DNA from: Gammaproteobacteria bacterium
Lineage (GTDB): Bacteria; Pseudomonadota; Gammaproteobacteria; GCA-001735895
Direction: 5' to 3'
DNA length: 50,669 bases
Assembly (NCBI GenBank): GCA_018669845.1
Contig: JABHSO010000197.1
Location: 1 to 50,669, forward strand
The notes under the pieces are model-generated. The model had not been told where the DNA came from, searched no databases, and worked only from the letters and a program-made list of their open reading frames with translations. Position numbers and translations under genes: made by a program. This document shows, piece after piece, positions 17,213-25,326 of the stretch. The stretch's first letter is position 1. Every line of letters begins with the position of its first letter.

Positions 17213-17860
17213 TTATTTGTTTTCAGCCATTAGTTTTTTAGCCGTTCCTTTTTCAAGCCCGAACTCTACTTCGATCATTTCATTCCATGCCGTTCTTTTA
17301 AAGGTTTTTTCATGGGGCACTTTTCGGTGCACCAGATTATAGTGACACTCGATACAGCTTTTATCCTTTGCATCTTCAAGATGAATTTGTCGTGTACCAG
17401 GCCGGGTACCATAGATCGCTTCTTTTACATGACATTTTTTACAGGTTGCAGAATCCCTCTTTTTAAACCATTGCCTGGCAGCAAAGGCTGCTTCAGGTAA
17501 ATGCAGGGCATTGATAACTGGATCATCATAATCTGGCCCCACTAAAGCCCCTTTAACCTGATTAATGACATCCTTACCACCGATAAAATGATCCCAGGTT
17601 GCAGATATAACGCCCTCAGATACATGGCAATCTCCACAACTGGCTCGAACACCCGAATCCGGTTTGTAATGTTTTGACTGGCGATAGGGATCAGCAACAA
17701 TTTCCATCGAGTGGCAGGTGGTACAAAATTCTTCACTACTGGTGTAATGATCAAATTCAATCAAAAACAGGATAAAGCCGATACCTGCAATACCGCCTAT
17801 CAGTAAAGCAAATAGTACATGACGAGTGATGAAAGCCGGCAGAGGTAATCTAATCTTCAT
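17213..17860 (-). CDS. NapC/NirT-family tetraheme cytochrome c (quinol dehydrogenase)
   Basis: The protein has a short cytoplasmic tail, one membrane helix (about residues 13-34) and a periplasmic domain with four CXXCH haem sites: CTTCH, CGDCH, CKKCH and CIECH. The phrase FCTTCHSMEIVADPYRQSKH is diagnostic of the NapC/NirT/NrfH family. These proteins oxidise menaquinol and pass electrons to periplasmic reductases. Start: the ATG at 17860 (MKIRLPLPAF) fits a GGAAAGG-like ribosome binding site and overlaps the stop of the preceding HAO-like gene. In Campylobacterota such a tetraheme protein (HaoC) is the partner of octaheme HaoA, and the same order here supports that pairing. Confidence 0.9.
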   Translation of the reverse strand: MKIRLPLPAFITRHVLFALLIGGIAGIGFILFLIEFDHYTSSEEFCTTCHSMEIVADPYRQSKHYKPDSGVRASCGDCHVSEGVISATWDHFIGGKDVINQVKGALVGPDYDDPVINALHLPEAAFAARQWFKKRDSATCKKCHVKEAIYGTRPGTRQIHLEDAKDKSCIECHYNLVHRKVPHEKTFKRTAWNEMIEVEFGLEKGTAKKLMAENK

Positions 17861-19322
17861 TGCCTTTCCCTTGTCCAAAACCCAGGATAGGATTAGCTTT
17901 ACCAGGATGATTTAACCAGTCATGATGCTCAGAGCTATTAATATGTTTTTTGATGAGTGCTTCTCCTTTATCTTTGCCTGCTACCTCACGAATTTGAGCC
18001 AGAAACTTCCCATAAAAGTCACTGCCCAGTTCACTCATTCCTTTCCAGGTCATACTGGGACTTCCCATTGCCGCACCATGTCTGGCCATCGTTCCACTGG
18101 CATGAAATAAATTCCAGTAAGTCACCTCTAAAGGTTCATCAAATGGCAGTGGTGTTAATAAATTATCTGAATACATTTCCTGCATAATGGCCTGGGCAGG
18201 TTTACCATATTTTTCATTATATAACTCAACGACATTATCAAACTGTAACATTGCATTATTAGCAAAACCCTTACTATGACACTCAAGACAGACTTTACTC
18301 ATCGCACCACGACGGCGCTTGGGTGAAGCTACTGCTTTAACCTTTGCCATACTGCCATCCATTTTAGAAATACTTTCTCCACGCCTTGGAACAGGCTCGG
18401 ATGCTGACAACTCTCGCTTATCACCATCTTCAAAAATAACCAGATATTGCTTCTCAGAAACCGCTGAATTCAAGTTCCATGAATCACGCATGCCCACATC
18501 GTGAGTGGATTTCATTTTACCAGCAGCACCCATGTGACAGGTAACACAGGTCGGAGCAGCTGAATAATCTTTTCCAACCATCCACTGATCACTATCCAGG
18601 TTCATCTCTGCTTTATTAGCTTCATACATCATGCCGTGTTTAGAGCTTTCATAAATACTTTTATCTGGAGAATCAGGACCTGAGTGGCAGTAGATACAGG
18701 CCTGAGGCTGTCGAGCCTGAGCTTTAGAAAATTTATGACGCCCATGACAGGCAGAGCAGGAACCAACAGAACCATCAGGATTTATTCGTCCAATCCCAGA
18801 ATTAGGCCAGCTGGCTGGATCGAGTGTGCCATCTCCACGAACCTTAACTTCGGAACCATGACATTTGGCACAACCCGCATCATTTATGGATGGGCTGCCA
18901 AAATGCTCTGAAAGTGCTGGCATACGATTTTTAATAATAGACAGTGCCTGAGTATGTACAGAGCCTTTTTGTTGCTTAAACTCTTGTACATGACAGCGCC
19001 CACAATCTTTTGGTGAAACGATGGTAGCGATTACACTACCTTCGTGCTCGATAGCATCAACATCATCTTCATAAGCCTGATGGCAATCCAGACAGTTAAC
19101 ATTCGCTAAGGCATGTGCACTATTTTTCCACTGATGAGTGAGCCCCGCCGAGGATTTACTATGACAATCAACACAGGCTTTACCCTCTTCGCTCCCCCAG
19201 CTACTAGAATCCAAAGTGACTTTAGCGGCGTATACAGAAGTCGAAGAAAGTAGTGTTACTAATAAAACCAGAACTGGAAATGAGGTCTGTAGACTTGGCT
19301 TCACGTTAAAATATCTCCACAT
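17850..19322 (-). CDS. Octaheme cytochrome c, hydroxylamine oxidoreductase (HAO) family
   Basis: After a signal peptide (about residues 1-33) the protein has eight CXXCH sites: CVDCH, CLDCH, CGRCH, CAKCH, CSACH, CIYCH, CVTCH and CLECH. The spacing and phrases CSACHGRHKFSKAQARQPQ, SSKHGMMYEANK and DYSAAPTCVTCHM are those of the HAO family. HAO of ammonia oxidisers has a Tyr near the C-terminus that crosslinks the catalytic haem, within a segment after RHG. The matching region here is MARHGAAMGSPSMTWKG, with Met where I expect that Tyr. Proteins of this kind in Campylobacterota are thought to work reductively on nitrite. The position directly before a NapC-type gene fits a reductase. The upstream cytochrome b gene is 64 bp away. 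Without an alignment the missing Tyr is a tentative call. Confidence 0.85.
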   Translation of the reverse strand: MWRYFNVKPSLQTSFPVLVLLVTLLSSTSVYAAKVTLDSSSWGSEEGKACVDCHSKSSAGLTHQWKNSAHALANVNCLDCHQAYEDDVDAIEHEGSVIATIVSPKDCGRCHVQEFKQQKGSVHTQALSIIKNRMPALSEHFGSPSINDAGCAKCHGSEVKVRGDGTLDPASWPNSGIGRINPDGSVGSCSACHGRHKFSKAQARQPQACIYCHSGPDSPDKSIYESSKHGMMYEANKAEMNLDSDQWMVGKDYSAAPTCVTCHMGAAGKMKSTHDVGMRDSWNLNSAVSEKQYLVIFEDGDKRELSASEPVPRRGESISKMDGSMAKVKAVASPKRRRGAMSKVCLECHSKGFANNAMLQFDNVVELYNEKYGKPAQAIMQEMYSDNLLTPLPFDEPLEVTYWNLFHASGTMARHGAAMGSPSMTWKGMSELGSDFYGKFLAQIREVAGKDKGEALIKKHINSSEHHDWLNHPGKANPILGFGQGKGNED

Positions 19323-19386
19323 ATTATTTTTTATATAAAAACAATCCCTTGTTCAGGGTTTGATTCAAGGTTTATATTTTCTATAT

Positions 19387-19986
19387 TTATTCTTTTTCGT
19401 AACCGACTATCATTGCTTTCAGATAACCGAGGAATTCTTCACTGGTTGTTAAAGCCATATACAGATGCACAATTAAAAAGGCCACTAACATAAACGCCAT
19501 CGCTGTATGTACCAAAGCAATAAACATCAGGCTTAGCCCTCCAAGCCCAATCATTGCCCAGTAAGGGTAAAAAAAGTAGATCAAACCACTCATTACGGCG
19601 AAAGGAAGCATAAAAGTATGCAACCCCAAATAAGCCATACGCTGTATCGGATTCAACTTTGACCGCCTGGTTTTATGATGAGGATGCTCACTACCACCGG
19701 TAAAAATATCAACACCATAATATTTCATCATGGCAAGCAGTTTATTGGCCTTAGGTGGAATATATTGCTTCCATTCACCAGTCACCATGTTCCAGAAAAT
19801 ACCCAGAAACCAGATAGCAATTAACGACCAGGAAGCAATGATGTGAATATCCACAGCTTGCTCATAATTAAATAAACGATAGGTTCCATGAATTTCAAAA
19901 CCCGTGATCATCAGAGTGATGATCAACAATCCCTGTGTCCAGTGCCAAATTCGTTCGAAGCGGCTATACATCATGACTTCTTTCAT
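19387..19986 (-). CDS. Cytochrome b561-type membrane subunit (diheme b, quinone-linked)
   Basis: The 199-residue protein has four main membrane helices. Helix 1 starts with RIWHWTQGLLIITLMITGFEI, and further histidines in DIHIIASW, YLGLHTFMLP, LVHTAMAFM and LIVHLYMAL could bind two b haems, as in the cytochrome b561 / Ni-Fe hydrogenase and formate dehydrogenase gamma-subunit family. Its ATG overlaps the stop of the octaheme tetrathionate-reductase-type gene by four bases, so it is probably the membrane partner of that cytochrome, exchanging electrons with the quinone pool. The soluble loop HPHHKTRRSKLNPIQ is His-rich. Confidence 0.85.
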   Translation of the reverse strand: MKEVMMYSRFERIWHWTQGLLIITLMITGFEIHGTYRLFNYEQAVDIHIIASWSLIAIWFLGIFWNMVTGEWKQYIPPKANKLLAMMKYYGVDIFTGGSEHPHHKTRRSKLNPIQRMAYLGLHTFMLPFAVMSGLIYFFYPYWAMIGLGGLSLMFIALVHTAMAFMLVAFLIVHLYMALTTSEEFLGYLKAMIVGYEKE

Positions 19987-21614
19987 AACTTCATCCTCCT
20001 TTTTCTGGCAAAAAGCACTCGTACCAGACCATGCAAACCCACCCCGCCTAATGTGCCGGCTATTGCTAGCCAGCCGATAGTATCGAGTATTTTATTATTA
20101 TCTCGTCCGGGCATATAAAAATCAGTTAAGTTGGCCAGTCTACCGTCTTTACTATGGCAATCTGAACAACCTAAAGTTTGATCTTTAGGAGGCACCATAT
20201 GTGCCAGAGGCATGTGCATCGATGTCTCGATAAAGCCATATTCTCCACTATACTCAGCTCCACCTTCTTTCATGGCAGCACTAATAGCACTATCCCAGTC
20301 ATAAGATTTCCAGTAAGCGGCTTTATCCTTACCAAACAAGTGCAGCAATACAAGGGTATTATTACCTTTATCGTAAGGTTGCTTTCCGCGCATAACCTTG
20401 AAGGGCCAAATACGCGCATCCGGGTCATCATAAGAACCAGCAAAGGTATTTAACTCAACCACTTCATCTGGATTTATCACTTCATCCAGTTGTTTATAAC
20501 GTACATCTCCAGATAACCAGGCATATTCTGGCTCCACATTTTCCGCCCATTCAAAATTTCCTTTTTTGGTTACATAAGTCACATAACCTTTTTCATTTTT
20601 CATTTTAATGTGTTTGCCATCCGCATCTTTTTTACCTGCCGTGGTCCAGTCCCACCACATTTTTGATGGCACGCCACCTCTTGCATAAGTTGGAAGGTGA
20701 CAAGTTACACAGGCAACCTTATCGGTATGATCATTTATCTTATTATTTAAAGTTGATTCATGAGGAGTTACACCATGACAGGATTCACAGGTAGCCCGGC
20801 TATTATCATCACGACCTGGCACATCGATTCCGTGGGTATCTTTGGCGACAGGATTATAACGACTACCTTTGACATCATGTCCATCTGTGGTATGACATTC
20901 GCTACAACCAAAGTTAAGTCCATCAACCCCCATGTGAACATCCAGATTTTTATCCGGATTAGTCATGGATGAATCCAGATCACCATGTTTGACACCATCA
21001 CCACCGCCACCATAAAAATGACAGACTCCACAATTCTCACGTCGAGTTTTACCGACTTTTTGGGCGACATTACTCAAATCAGCCACTTTCCATATTTTTT
21101 TACTGCCTTTAGGAAAAGCTTTTTCTTTGTAATTTGGATGACCAGCATCGGTAGGAAATTTTTTGTAGGTATCAGTCGTATCATGACATACCAGGCAATC
21201 TACTTTATCCTGGGCGGTAAAATCGAAGCTATCATCTTTCCAGCCATAGCCAATATGGCAGCTGGTACAACGAGGCAGGTTGCTGGTGATACTCAGGCAA
21301 AAATTATTGACGACGGTTTTTTTACCAACCACTTCACCATTATCAGGATTGGTAAATTGCCAGTTCCAGTGTTTGGTTTTATGTAATTGTTTACTGGCTT
21401 CAGTGTGACAACTAATACAGGCTTTGGTAACTTCAGGGCCTGTTTTAAATATTTTTTTTAGTTCTTCAAACTTACTATGGTCAGCAGTTGAAGTTGTTTT
21501 TGTTATCGGCGTATTTTTCTGAGCCGCAAAACTAATTGTTGAAATGATACTCAGATTGATTCCGAGAAAAACCAGTAAAGCAGAGTGTATTAAACTTCCA
21601 TTACGGGAAAACAT
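19983..21614 (-). CDS. Octaheme c-type cytochrome, tetrathionate reductase (OTR) family
   Basis: The protein has an N-terminal signal (about 1-30), eight CXXCH sites (CISCH, CTSCH, CLVCH, CGVCH, CSECH, CESCH, CVTCH, CSDCH) and a C-terminal membrane helix (about 515-535) with a basic tail RKRRMKL. The phrases CHTEASKQLHKTKHWNWQF, CTSCHIGYGWKDDSFDF and NCGVCHFYGGGGDGVKHGDL match the OTR family known from Shewanella. Shewanella OTR reduces tetrathionate, nitrite and hydroxylamine in vitro; the physiological substrate is unsettled. The C-terminal anchor fits action on the outer face of the inner membrane with the cytochrome b encoded next. A pentaheme cytochrome gene lies 85 bp upstream. Confidence 0.9.
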   Translation of the reverse strand: MFSRNGSLIHSALLVFLGINLSIISTISFAAQKNTPITKTTSTADHSKFEELKKIFKTGPEVTKACISCHTEASKQLHKTKHWNWQFTNPDNGEVVGKKTVVNNFCLSITSNLPRCTSCHIGYGWKDDSFDFTAQDKVDCLVCHDTTDTYKKFPTDAGHPNYKEKAFPKGSKKIWKVADLSNVAQKVGKTRRENCGVCHFYGGGGDGVKHGDLDSSMTNPDKNLDVHMGVDGLNFGCSECHTTDGHDVKGSRYNPVAKDTHGIDVPGRDDNSRATCESCHGVTPHESTLNNKINDHTDKVACVTCHLPTYARGGVPSKMWWDWTTAGKKDADGKHIKMKNEKGYVTYVTKKGNFEWAENVEPEYAWLSGDVRYKQLDEVINPDEVVELNTFAGSYDDPDARIWPFKVMRGKQPYDKGNNTLVLLHLFGKDKAAYWKSYDWDSAISAAMKEGGAEYSGEYGFIETSMHMPLAHMVPPKDQTLGCSDCHSKDGRLANLTDFYMPGRDNNKILDTIGWLAIAGTLGGVGLHGLVRVLFARKRRMKL

Positions 21615-21648
21615 ACTTCCCCTCCCTAAAATTAAATGCTTTTAATGC

Positions 21649-21690
21649 CTGAGGTAAAGCTGAAGAATATAAACTCCAGCTTTACCCCAG
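21649..21690 (-). terminator. Intercistronic hairpin after the pentaheme gene
   Basis: The arms CTGAGGTAAAGCTG (21649-21662) and CAGCTTTACCCCAG (21677-21690) form a 14-bp stem with one mismatch and a 14-nt loop. It lies between the pentaheme gene and the OTR gene. No long U-run follows, so it may stabilise or process the upstream message, or partly terminate it. Confidence 0.55.
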
Positions 21691-21699
21691 AAACCGGTG

Positions 21700-22980
21700 T
21701 TACAGAGAGTTTTCTGCCGAGGCAATCATCTTAGGCGCTGTAACATCTTTAGGGATTTTAGTGAACTTTTTAACCAGTCCAGGCCATAACAGGTTGTAGT
21801 AAAGTTCTGCACGAACTAGCACTACGTCTTTGGCAGGAATAGAGTATTCAAAATTACGTTTCTCAAAAGCTTTCAGTCGAGTATCTGCACCCTGATCTTT
21901 TGCTGTTGGAGGACCCGTTGGCTTTCCATCTGCATCAACCAGTGTTAAGAACATAAATGCTTTTTTGTCTTGCTTGGCAGGATGTCCTTTTGCATTTTCC
22001 CAAACCATATTACCGTTTTTGTCATAAGCCGTAACTTTCATATATAGATTTCTGAACGGCGCACCTGTTGGCATAGTATGTGGTTGTTTATTTCTGAGAG
22101 TGATTGTCGAGGTAATTTTATCGCCACTCTTTTTACTATCCATATAAAAAACAACCGAACGCTGCAGCATTCCCATATCATGTCCACCACCCATACTGTG
22201 GTCAGCAAAACCTTTACCCATAGGCATATGACAGGAGAGACAGTCGACCTGAGCATTACTGGCTATGTATTCATCACCTGTCGCACATAAAGGCACTCCA
22301 TGAGCATTGTTACGCTTATCATGGCAACCCATGCACGCATCAGATGTTCTTAACTGAGAAGGATTACTTTCCATTGGCAGAGACTGAATTGTCTTGCCAT
22401 CAACCTCAACTGCTTCACCCATATGAGGGTTTGGTTTCTTGTCATCATCACCACCAAAACCAAAATCATCACCCTGAGCAGCTAGTGATGCCAGTTTATT
22501 GTTAGAGTGACGTCCAGAGCCCTGTAATTTAGTAGATGTTTCATATGCCTTCAGTCCTAATTTACCTTTCGTTGCATCGACTCCTACCAGTTTTTTCAGA
22601 GTATGACAGGCAACACAGTTAACGCCCTCAGCATAGGCTGGTTTGGAATCAAGTTTTGTCTTTTTGTCTTTTGCTGCATTGGGGGCATGACACTGTAAAC
22701 AAACAGGGTATTTACCTGCTTTGGTTTTGACACCTTCCTTTCCAGGGTCGCCAATTACTTTTCTATAGAATGTACCGTGAATGGGATCTTTGAATGCAGT
22801 ACTGTTTGCATGCATTGAACCTTTCCATTGTTTGTAAATATCTTTATGGCAGGTTTTACAGGTTTCGGATGAGACCTGGTGAATCGGTTTGTCAGCAAAA
22901 ACATTTGTAGCTGAAACTAGACTTAAACCACAAAATACAATTCCTGAAAATAACATCGAAATTTTTGTCTTGGTGTGCAT
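21700..22980 (-). CDS. Pentaheme cytochrome c, cytochrome c554-like
   Basis: A signal peptide (about 1-29, cleavage near VFADK) precedes five CXXCH sites: CKTCH, CLQCH, CVACH, CMGCH and CLSCH. The first is in ETCKTCHKDIYKQWKGSMHA, a pattern common to the cytochrome c554/c-type multiheme family. After the haem part a C-terminal beta-rich domain (about 270-426) carries TLRNKQPHTMPTGAPFRNLY and ends near the stop without an anchor. It should be a soluble periplasmic electron carrier or a catalytic subunit. As the first gene of the cluster it has an AAGGAAGGG ribosome binding site. The FNR-type box at 23353-23366 is about 380 bp upstream. Substrate or partner is not known. Confidence 0.8.
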   Translation of the reverse strand: MHTKTKISMLFSGIVFCGLSLVSATNVFADKPIHQVSSETCKTCHKDIYKQWKGSMHANSTAFKDPIHGTFYRKVIGDPGKEGVKTKAGKYPVCLQCHAPNAAKDKKTKLDSKPAYAEGVNCVACHTLKKLVGVDATKGKLGLKAYETSTKLQGSGRHSNNKLASLAAQGDDFGFGGDDDKKPNPHMGEAVEVDGKTIQSLPMESNPSQLRTSDACMGCHDKRNNAHGVPLCATGDEYIASNAQVDCLSCHMPMGKGFADHSMGGGHDMGMLQRSVVFYMDSKKSGDKITSTITLRNKQPHTMPTGAPFRNLYMKVTAYDKNGNMVWENAKGHPAKQDKKAFMFLTLVDADGKPTGPPTAKDQGADTRLKAFEKRNFEYSIPAKDVVLVRAELYYNLLWPGLVKKFTKIPKDVTAPKMIASAENSL

Positions 22981-23352
22981 GCTTGCCCTTCCTTATATGA
23001 TGAATTTTATCATTATCAAAAAAGAGCTTACTACCATTCATATCCATATTATGGCCGCCTTAAACTAGCAATTAAAAAACACAATCACTATTTCAAACTT
23101 CGCAATTCACCGGCCTTCGTTTAATTAAAAACGAAAAATACACGTTTTATTCAGCTCTCAAAGTATTTAAAAATATGGGAACTCTTATCAAACCTCGAAA
23201 ACTATTTATATTTTCTAAATTTGACGAATATTCCTTCTATATTTATGCTTTTTACAGTAACTAAAATTGTAATCAGAAACGACAACATAAGTTAACAGCG
23301 TTAATTAAAACATTAATTTTAAGATTAAACTGCTAATATATGTTTAGATAAA

Positions 23353-23366
23353 TTGATATAGATCAA
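23353..23366. promoter_or_regulatory. FNR/ANR-type binding site
   Basis: The sequence TTGATATAGATCAA is a perfect match to the FNR consensus TTGAT-N4-ATCAA. FNR and ANR activate anaerobic genes. The site is 373-386 bp before the ATG of the pentaheme gene, so it could drive the multiheme operon only through a long leader. No transcription start can be shown. Confidence 0.6.
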
Positions 23367-23407
23367 CATTATTTCTGAACTTTTCAAAATATTCAGTGAA
23401 GAACTGA

Positions 23408-23660
23408 CTACCTGCCTGGATCATTTAAAAAGCCAGAAACTGACCATATTTTCTTATAAAACTCACTGTCTGGGGATTTTTTTGAACTGGATAATATCTT
23501 TTTCTTGTCTTCAACGGGAACCGCAGGGCTATAAAGGTAACCGTGCATTTGCACACACCCTTCATCGAGTAATTATCAGATCATCCTGACCCTGAGGTAA
23601 CTGACGAATAAATTCACAGACATCATCTCCGGTTGAAGACTTAACGGTAGCTGCATTTTT
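23408..23660 (-). pseudogene. Remnant of an EAL (c-di-GMP phosphodiesterase) domain gene
   Basis: On the minus strand, 23408-23572 translates to a tail beginning LLDEGCVQMHGYLYSPAVPV, which matches the last part of an EAL domain (usual form: L-x-x-x-GC-xxx-QGYL-x-S-x-P-x-P), and ends at a TAG. Just upstream, in another frame, is FIRQLPQGQDDLIITR, which resembles the preceding EAL segment SFV-x-x-L-x-x-x-x-DD-x-x-I-x. The stretch that should join them, including AEGVET, is missing. There is no intact frame or start. The gene appears to have decayed by internal deletion. Confidence 0.6.
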
Positions 23661-23793
23661 GCTACTTAACTATTTCGATTTTAACAACTAGGAAGCTAGC
23701 AAAAGACTAACAAGAAAAATAATAAATCTGTTCACCAGAGGATAGTGTAAAAAGAGTAAATCAGATTCTAAACTTCGCAGTAAATTTAGAGAG

Positions 23794-23818
23794 ATTCCGG
23801 CTAAAAAACTGCCGGAAT
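23794..23818 (-). terminator. Possible terminator after the ZnuA-Sco gene
   Basis: The perfect 8-bp arms ATTCCGGC (23794-23801) and GCCGGAAT (23811-23818) enclose a T-rich loop when read in the minus direction. It lies about 70 bp past the stop of the ZnuA-Sco gene. The following bases are not a strong U-run, so termination is uncertain. Confidence 0.4.
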
Positions 23819-23889
23819 TACGTATTCTCAGGTATTTGATGCCCTACATAATTTGCATACAAAGCCATTAAAAGTTATTTTAACCCTTT

Positions 23890-25326
23890 CTAATGTATTA
23901 TTTCAGACAGCTCTTTTATCAGTGCGTCAGGGGTAATGCCATGAGCAAATTTGGTGACAAAACTTCCATCCGGTGCCATAAGATATAGACTGGCCGTATG
24001 ATCCATAGTGTATATAGCAGGGTTAGATTCATCCCTCTTACCTATCTCAAACTGTACCTTGAATTGATCTGCAACCCGTTTAATCATCGCTTCAGAACCG
24101 GTAAGTCCTATCAGGCGAGGATCAAAATAACCAACATATTCACGCAATAACGTTACCGAGTCTCGTTCAGGATCTACCGAAATAAAATAGGGTTGAATCT
24201 GATCCGCTAAGTCTCCCATTTTCCTGAAAGCCTGTGTCAGAACCGATAAGCTTGTAGGACACACATCTGGGCAGGAGGTATATCCAAAGAATAAAATCGC
24301 ATACTTGCCCATCATATCCTGTTCGGTAACAGTAGCACCCAGATGATCAGTCAGAAAGAAGTGTCCACCTAAACCATCAATGACCGGACTGTCATCACCA
24401 AACGCTTCTAACCGAGCTTTTGCTGCTTCATCCATATCAGCATTCAAACAACGTTTAATAACATCAGTATTATATTCCATCAACTTTAGATAAAGATCCG
24501 GTCCAGCCTCTAAATCCAGACCTAATGAATCCAGTTTTCCAATATTAATTCTTTCACCCTCTATTAACAGCGGCAGATTTGGTTCTGGCATACTTTTATC
24601 AAGAAATAGGCATACTGCTTCCTGGCTGCTAATTCTTGCTCTAACTTTAAGTAGATTAGTGGCCAGCTCTTCATCCCAGGGTGAAGCTGAAACATGGCCC
24701 ATTGTTTTTAAGGCATAGGCCTGTTCAAAATAATTCAGATTGTCATAATACAAAACACCCAGACCTGCTTTTAAACCCCGATATCCATATTCATACTCTT
24801 TATCAATTCGTCTTAACGGCCCCAACATTTCAATTCGATTACGAATGTAAATATGTGAGCGAGAAGGGTCAACCTGTATCATAATCTCAGTCAATTCATC
24901 CAACATAATCATCACGTTTCGATCATCCATCCAGAAGAACGGGTCTCTACGATCAGGATTTTGCCGTGAGGGCAGTATTTTTAAATCAGGGCTGGATAAT
25001 AACTCTACAACTTTGACACTCTCCGGAAGCTGATCGACCGTAGCCTGCAAAGATTTTTCCAGTTCGGGGCCGACCCAGATAAATAGTTTGGCTTCGCTTA
25101 ACTGATTTTTTTGCTGTTGATTCAACTCAAAATTAAAGGGTGTTTTTTTATCGCCGATTAATAATTCCGGTTCACCGATATCTTTCATCAAACCCGAAAC
25201 AATTGAATGAACTGGTTTTATGCTGGTTACCACAGAAAAATTTTCAGCAGCCCAACTAACTTGTAAATTCAACACCAAACAAGCAATCGTAACCCGGTAT
25301 AAACCGGACAATATTCGTTCAATCAT
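23890..25326 (-). CDS. Fusion of a metal-site-less ZnuA-like domain and a Sco1/SenC copper chaperone
   Basis: A signal peptide (about 1-27) is followed by a ZnuA/TroA-like solute-binding domain (28-295): VVTSIKPVHSIVSGLM, FIWVGPELEKSL, VCLFLDKSMPEP, EAGPDLYLKLM. In ZnuA the metal is held by His in a SPHxYxL-like motif, in MHLWLDP-like and in FHDAYxYF-like motifs. The matching places here read TPFNFEL (Phe64), DPFFWMDD (Phe130) and LYYDNLNYF (Tyr194). All three His are replaced by aromatics, so the usual zinc site should be lost. Residues ~315-478 are a Sco domain, with the copper ligands Cys352 and Cys356 in YTSCPDVCPTSL and His443 in MDHTASLYLM. Sco proteins deliver Cu to CuA sites; NosZ, which has CuA, is encoded further along. 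The gene overlaps the preceding one (ATGA). Confidence 0.85.
   Translation of the reverse strand: MIERILSGLYRVTIACLVLNLQVSWAAENFSVVTSIKPVHSIVSGLMKDIGEPELLIGDKKTPFNFELNQQQKNQLSEAKLFIWVGPELEKSLQATVDQLPESVKVVELLSSPDLKILPSRQNPDRRDPFFWMDDRNVMIMLDELTEIMIQVDPSRSHIYIRNRIEMLGPLRRIDKEYEYGYRGLKAGLGVLYYDNLNYFEQAYALKTMGHVSASPWDEELATNLLKVRARISSQEAVCLFLDKSMPEPNLPLLIEGERINIGKLDSLGLDLEAGPDLYLKLMEYNTDVIKRCLNADMDEAAKARLEAFGDDSPVIDGLGGHFFLTDHLGATVTEQDMMGKYAILFFGYTSCPDVCPTSLSVLTQAFRKMGDLADQIQPYFISVDPERDSVTLLREYVGYFDPRLIGLTGSEAMIKRVADQFKVQFEIGKRDESNPAIYTMDHTASLYLMAPDGSFVTKFAHGITPDALIKELSEIIH

Larger units (their letters stand above)
22981..23889. other. Gene-poor 900-bp region with regulatory box and gene remnant
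   Basis: No intact gene is visible here. The right part (about 23408-23660) holds fragments of an EAL-domain gene. Position 23353-23366 is a perfect FNR-type palindrome. The left part (22981-23340) is very AT-rich and is likely the leader and promoter of the multiheme operon. A small perfect hairpin lies at 23794-23818. Confidence 0.6.

Noticed and set aside
23006-23019. TTTATCATTATCAA as an FNR site
   Set aside because: It has one mismatch but is only 26-39 bp from the ATG of the pentaheme gene, which leaves no room for a promoter, and the region is AT-rich so a chance match is likely.
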